A DNA stretch of 64,000 bases from Pseudomonas sp. sp1636. GTDB taxonomy: Bacteria > Pseudomonadota > Gammaproteobacteria > Pseudomonadales > Pseudomonadaceae. A program made the position numbers and the translations under genes. Of the stretch, positions 62,642-64,000 are shown in pieces (positions within the stretch are counted from its first letter, which is position 1; the number at the start of each line of letters is the position of its first letter). The notes under the pieces were generated by a model that saw nothing but the letters and a program-made list of their open reading frames with translations, did not search any database and had not been told where the DNA came from. Location: contig NZ_JARRAB010000007.1 of the NCBI RefSeq assembly GCF_030376615.1, positions 1-64,000 on the forward strand, read 5' to 3'.

Positions 62642-64000
62642 ATGTTTGGTTCCAACGACGACAAGAAGACCCCCGCACCCGGCGCCACGCCCGCTGTACC
62701 GCCATCGGCCGAGAAACCCGCCGAGAAGAAAGACCTGTTCGGCTGGTTGCGCAAGAAGCCGCAGGAGCCCGCCAGCAGTCCAGCAACTCCCGCGGCCGAA
62801 CCCACGCCTGCACCCGAGTCGCCAGCACCGGCGCCAGCGCTGCCGCCAGCCGGCGAGGCCGCTGCGCCAGTGCTCGGACAGGTCGCGCCGGCTGCCGGTG
62901 CCGAGCCCGCATCGACGCCGACACCGACACCGACACCGACGCCCGCGTCGGTGGCCGAGCCGGTGCAGGCGCCGCGGCCTTCGCGGTTTCGCATCAATGC
63001 CGGCAGCGAAGTGCTGCATCCCGTCGTTCACGTGGCGGAACCCGAGCCGCCTGCGCCGGCCGCAGCGAGCGTCGCGCCGGCTCCGGCAGCCGAGGTGCAG
63101 GTCGAGCAGAACAAACCGGGCGATAACCAGGGCGGCTGGTTCGCCCGCCTCAAGCTGGGGCTGTCGAAAACCAGCGCCAGCCTGGGCGAGGGCATGGCCA
63201 GCCTGTTCCTCGGCAAGAAGGCGATCGACGACGAGCTGCTCGAGGAGATCGAAACCCGCCTGCTCACCGCCGACGTCGGCGTCGAAGCCACCAACCTGAT
63301 CATCCAGAGCCTGACCCAGAAGGTCGCGCGCAAGCAGTTGACCGACAGCGGCGCCTTGTACCAGGCACTGCAGGACGAGCTGACCGCGCTGCTCAAGCCG
63401 GTCGAGCAGCCGCTGCGCGTGGATCAAACCAAGCAGCCCTATGTGATTCTGGTGGTCGGCGTGAATGGCGCCGGCAAGACCACCACCATCGGCAAACTGG
63501 CGCAAAAACTGCAGCAGGACGGCAAGAAAGTCATGCTGGCCGCCGGCGACACCTTCCGCGCCGCCGCCGTGGAGCAGTTGCAGGTGTGGGGCGAGCGCAA
63601 CCGCATTGCGGTGATCGCCCAGCACACCGGGGCCGATTCGGCGTCGGTGATCTTCGATGCGGTACAGGCCGCCAAGGCGCGCGGCATGGACGTGCTGATC
63701 GCCGATACGGCCGGGCGCCTGCACACCAAAGACAACCTGATGGAAGAGTTGAAGAAGGTGCGCCGGGTGATCGGCAAGCTGGACGACACGGCGCCGCATG
63801 AGGTGTTGCTGGTGCTGGATGCCGGCACCGGGCAGAACGCGATCAACCAGGCCAAGCAGTTCAACCAGACGGTGAACCTGACCGGCCTGGTGCTGACCAA
63901 GCTGGACGGCACCGCCAAGGGCGGGGTGATCTTCGCCCTGGCCAAGCAGTTCGGCCTGCCGATTCGCTATATTGGCGTCGGCGAAGGCATCGACGACCTG
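62642..64000 (+). CDS. ftsY: Signal recognition particle receptor FtsY (partial at window edge)
   Basis: The first 453 residues; the gene runs off the right edge. A long acidic, Pro/Ala-rich linker (about 1-170, with a TPTPTPTP run) leads to the N domain (FARLKLGLSKTSASLG...) and the G domain: G1 GVNGAGKTTT from 273, DTFRAAAVEQL, DTAGRLHTKDNL (G3) and TKLDGTAKGG (G4). FtsY is the membrane-bound GTPase that docks SRP-ribosome complexes for co-translational insertion. ATG at 62642 follows GTCCTCC, with no strong ribosome site. Confidence 0.97.
   Translation, partial: MFGSNDDKKTPAPGATPAVPPSAEKPAEKKDLFGWLRKKPQEPASSPATPAAEPTPAPESPAPAPALPPAGEAAAPVLGQVAPAAGAEPASTPTPTPTPTPASVAEPVQAPRPSRFRINAGSEVLHPVVHVAEPEPPAPAAASVAPAPAAEVQVEQNKPGDNQGGWFARLKLGLSKTSASLGEGMASLFLGKKAIDDELLEEIETRLLTADVGVEATNLIIQSLTQKVARKQLTDSGALYQALQDELTALLKPVEQPLRVDQTKQPYVILVVGVNGAGKTTTIGKLAQKLQQDGKKVMLAAGDTFRAAAVEQLQVWGERNRIAVIAQHTGADSASVIFDAVQAAKARGMDVLIADTAGRLHTKDNLMEELKKVRRVIGKLDDTAPHEVLLVLDAGTGQNAINQAKQFNQTVNLTGLVLTKLDGTAKGGVIFALAKQFGLPIRYIGVGEGIDDL

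Overview
The window looks like the chromosome of a high-GC Pseudomonas of the P. aeruginosa/fluvial type. This rests on protein families and on gene order that I recall, not on a search: the adjacent pair PAS-GGDEF-EAL plus desA-type desaturase, and the run mutM, ggt, ferredoxin, coaD, GMC oxidase, aldehyde dehydrogenase, TetR, hydrolase, rsmD, two M16 peptidases and ftsY, match blocks of the P. aeruginosa chromosome (PA0285-0286 and PA0357-0373). About 45 protein genes and one tRNA are tightly packed. I see no prophage, insertion sequence, CRISPR array or rRNA. Layout from the left. 1-4400: a 1372-residue SNF2-family helicase, a terminator and a minus-strand tRNA-Arg(CCG). 4753-7649: gabD and gabT (GABA to succinate). 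8132-15486: the most unusual block, a tightly overlapped cassette built on an ArsS-like radical SAM protein with a sodium/solute symporter, a degenerate metallophosphoesterase, a TVP38-disulfide reductase fusion, a DUF3047 secreted protein and, after 82 bases, a SelD-N-terminus-type flavoprotein. 15740-19062: a chemoreceptor with a C-terminal sensor domain and a glutamine-synthetase-like gamma-glutamylpolyamine ligase. 19156-22659 (minus): an unrecognised secreted protein and modABC, with a clear ModE-type operator upstream of modA. 22860-25423: a methyltransferase, then chrA and a rhodanese. 25443-28715 (minus): a Puu-type polyamine catabolic operon (oxidase, cupin regulator, ligase) with a tandem palindromic operator at its start. 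28864-39240 (minus): five nearly abutting signalling genes (PAS-GGDEF-EAL, REC-HDOD, a 1617-residue hybrid histidine kinase, REC, HPt-REC-REC-GGDEF), apparently one phosphorelay and c-di-GMP operon. 39491-48533: fatty-acid desaturase, a long regulatory region with a GntR-type operator, an OprD-family porin, mutM, a Na/Pi cotransporter, gamma-glutamyltransferase and ferredoxin. 48709-58368: coaD, an alcohol/aldehyde oxidation cluster (GMC oxidase, Tat-signal partner, ALDH, divergent TetR with a perfect palindromic operator), an esterase-like hydrolase, rsmD and two paired M16 peptidases. 58576-62191: a LysR regulator divergent from an exported amidohydrolase and a TorF-like porin, sitting where P. 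aeruginosa has the M16 genes directly beside ftsY. 62642 to the edge: the start of ftsY. Common themes are amine and polyamine use as carbon and nitrogen source (gabDT, two ligases, oxidase, ggt), oxyanion handling (molybdate, chromate, phosphate and possibly arsenic or selenium) and second-messenger signalling. The best candidates for undescribed biology are the radical SAM cassette and the phosphorelay operon, whose kinase carries a receiver domain with Glu in place of the phospho-accepting Asp.
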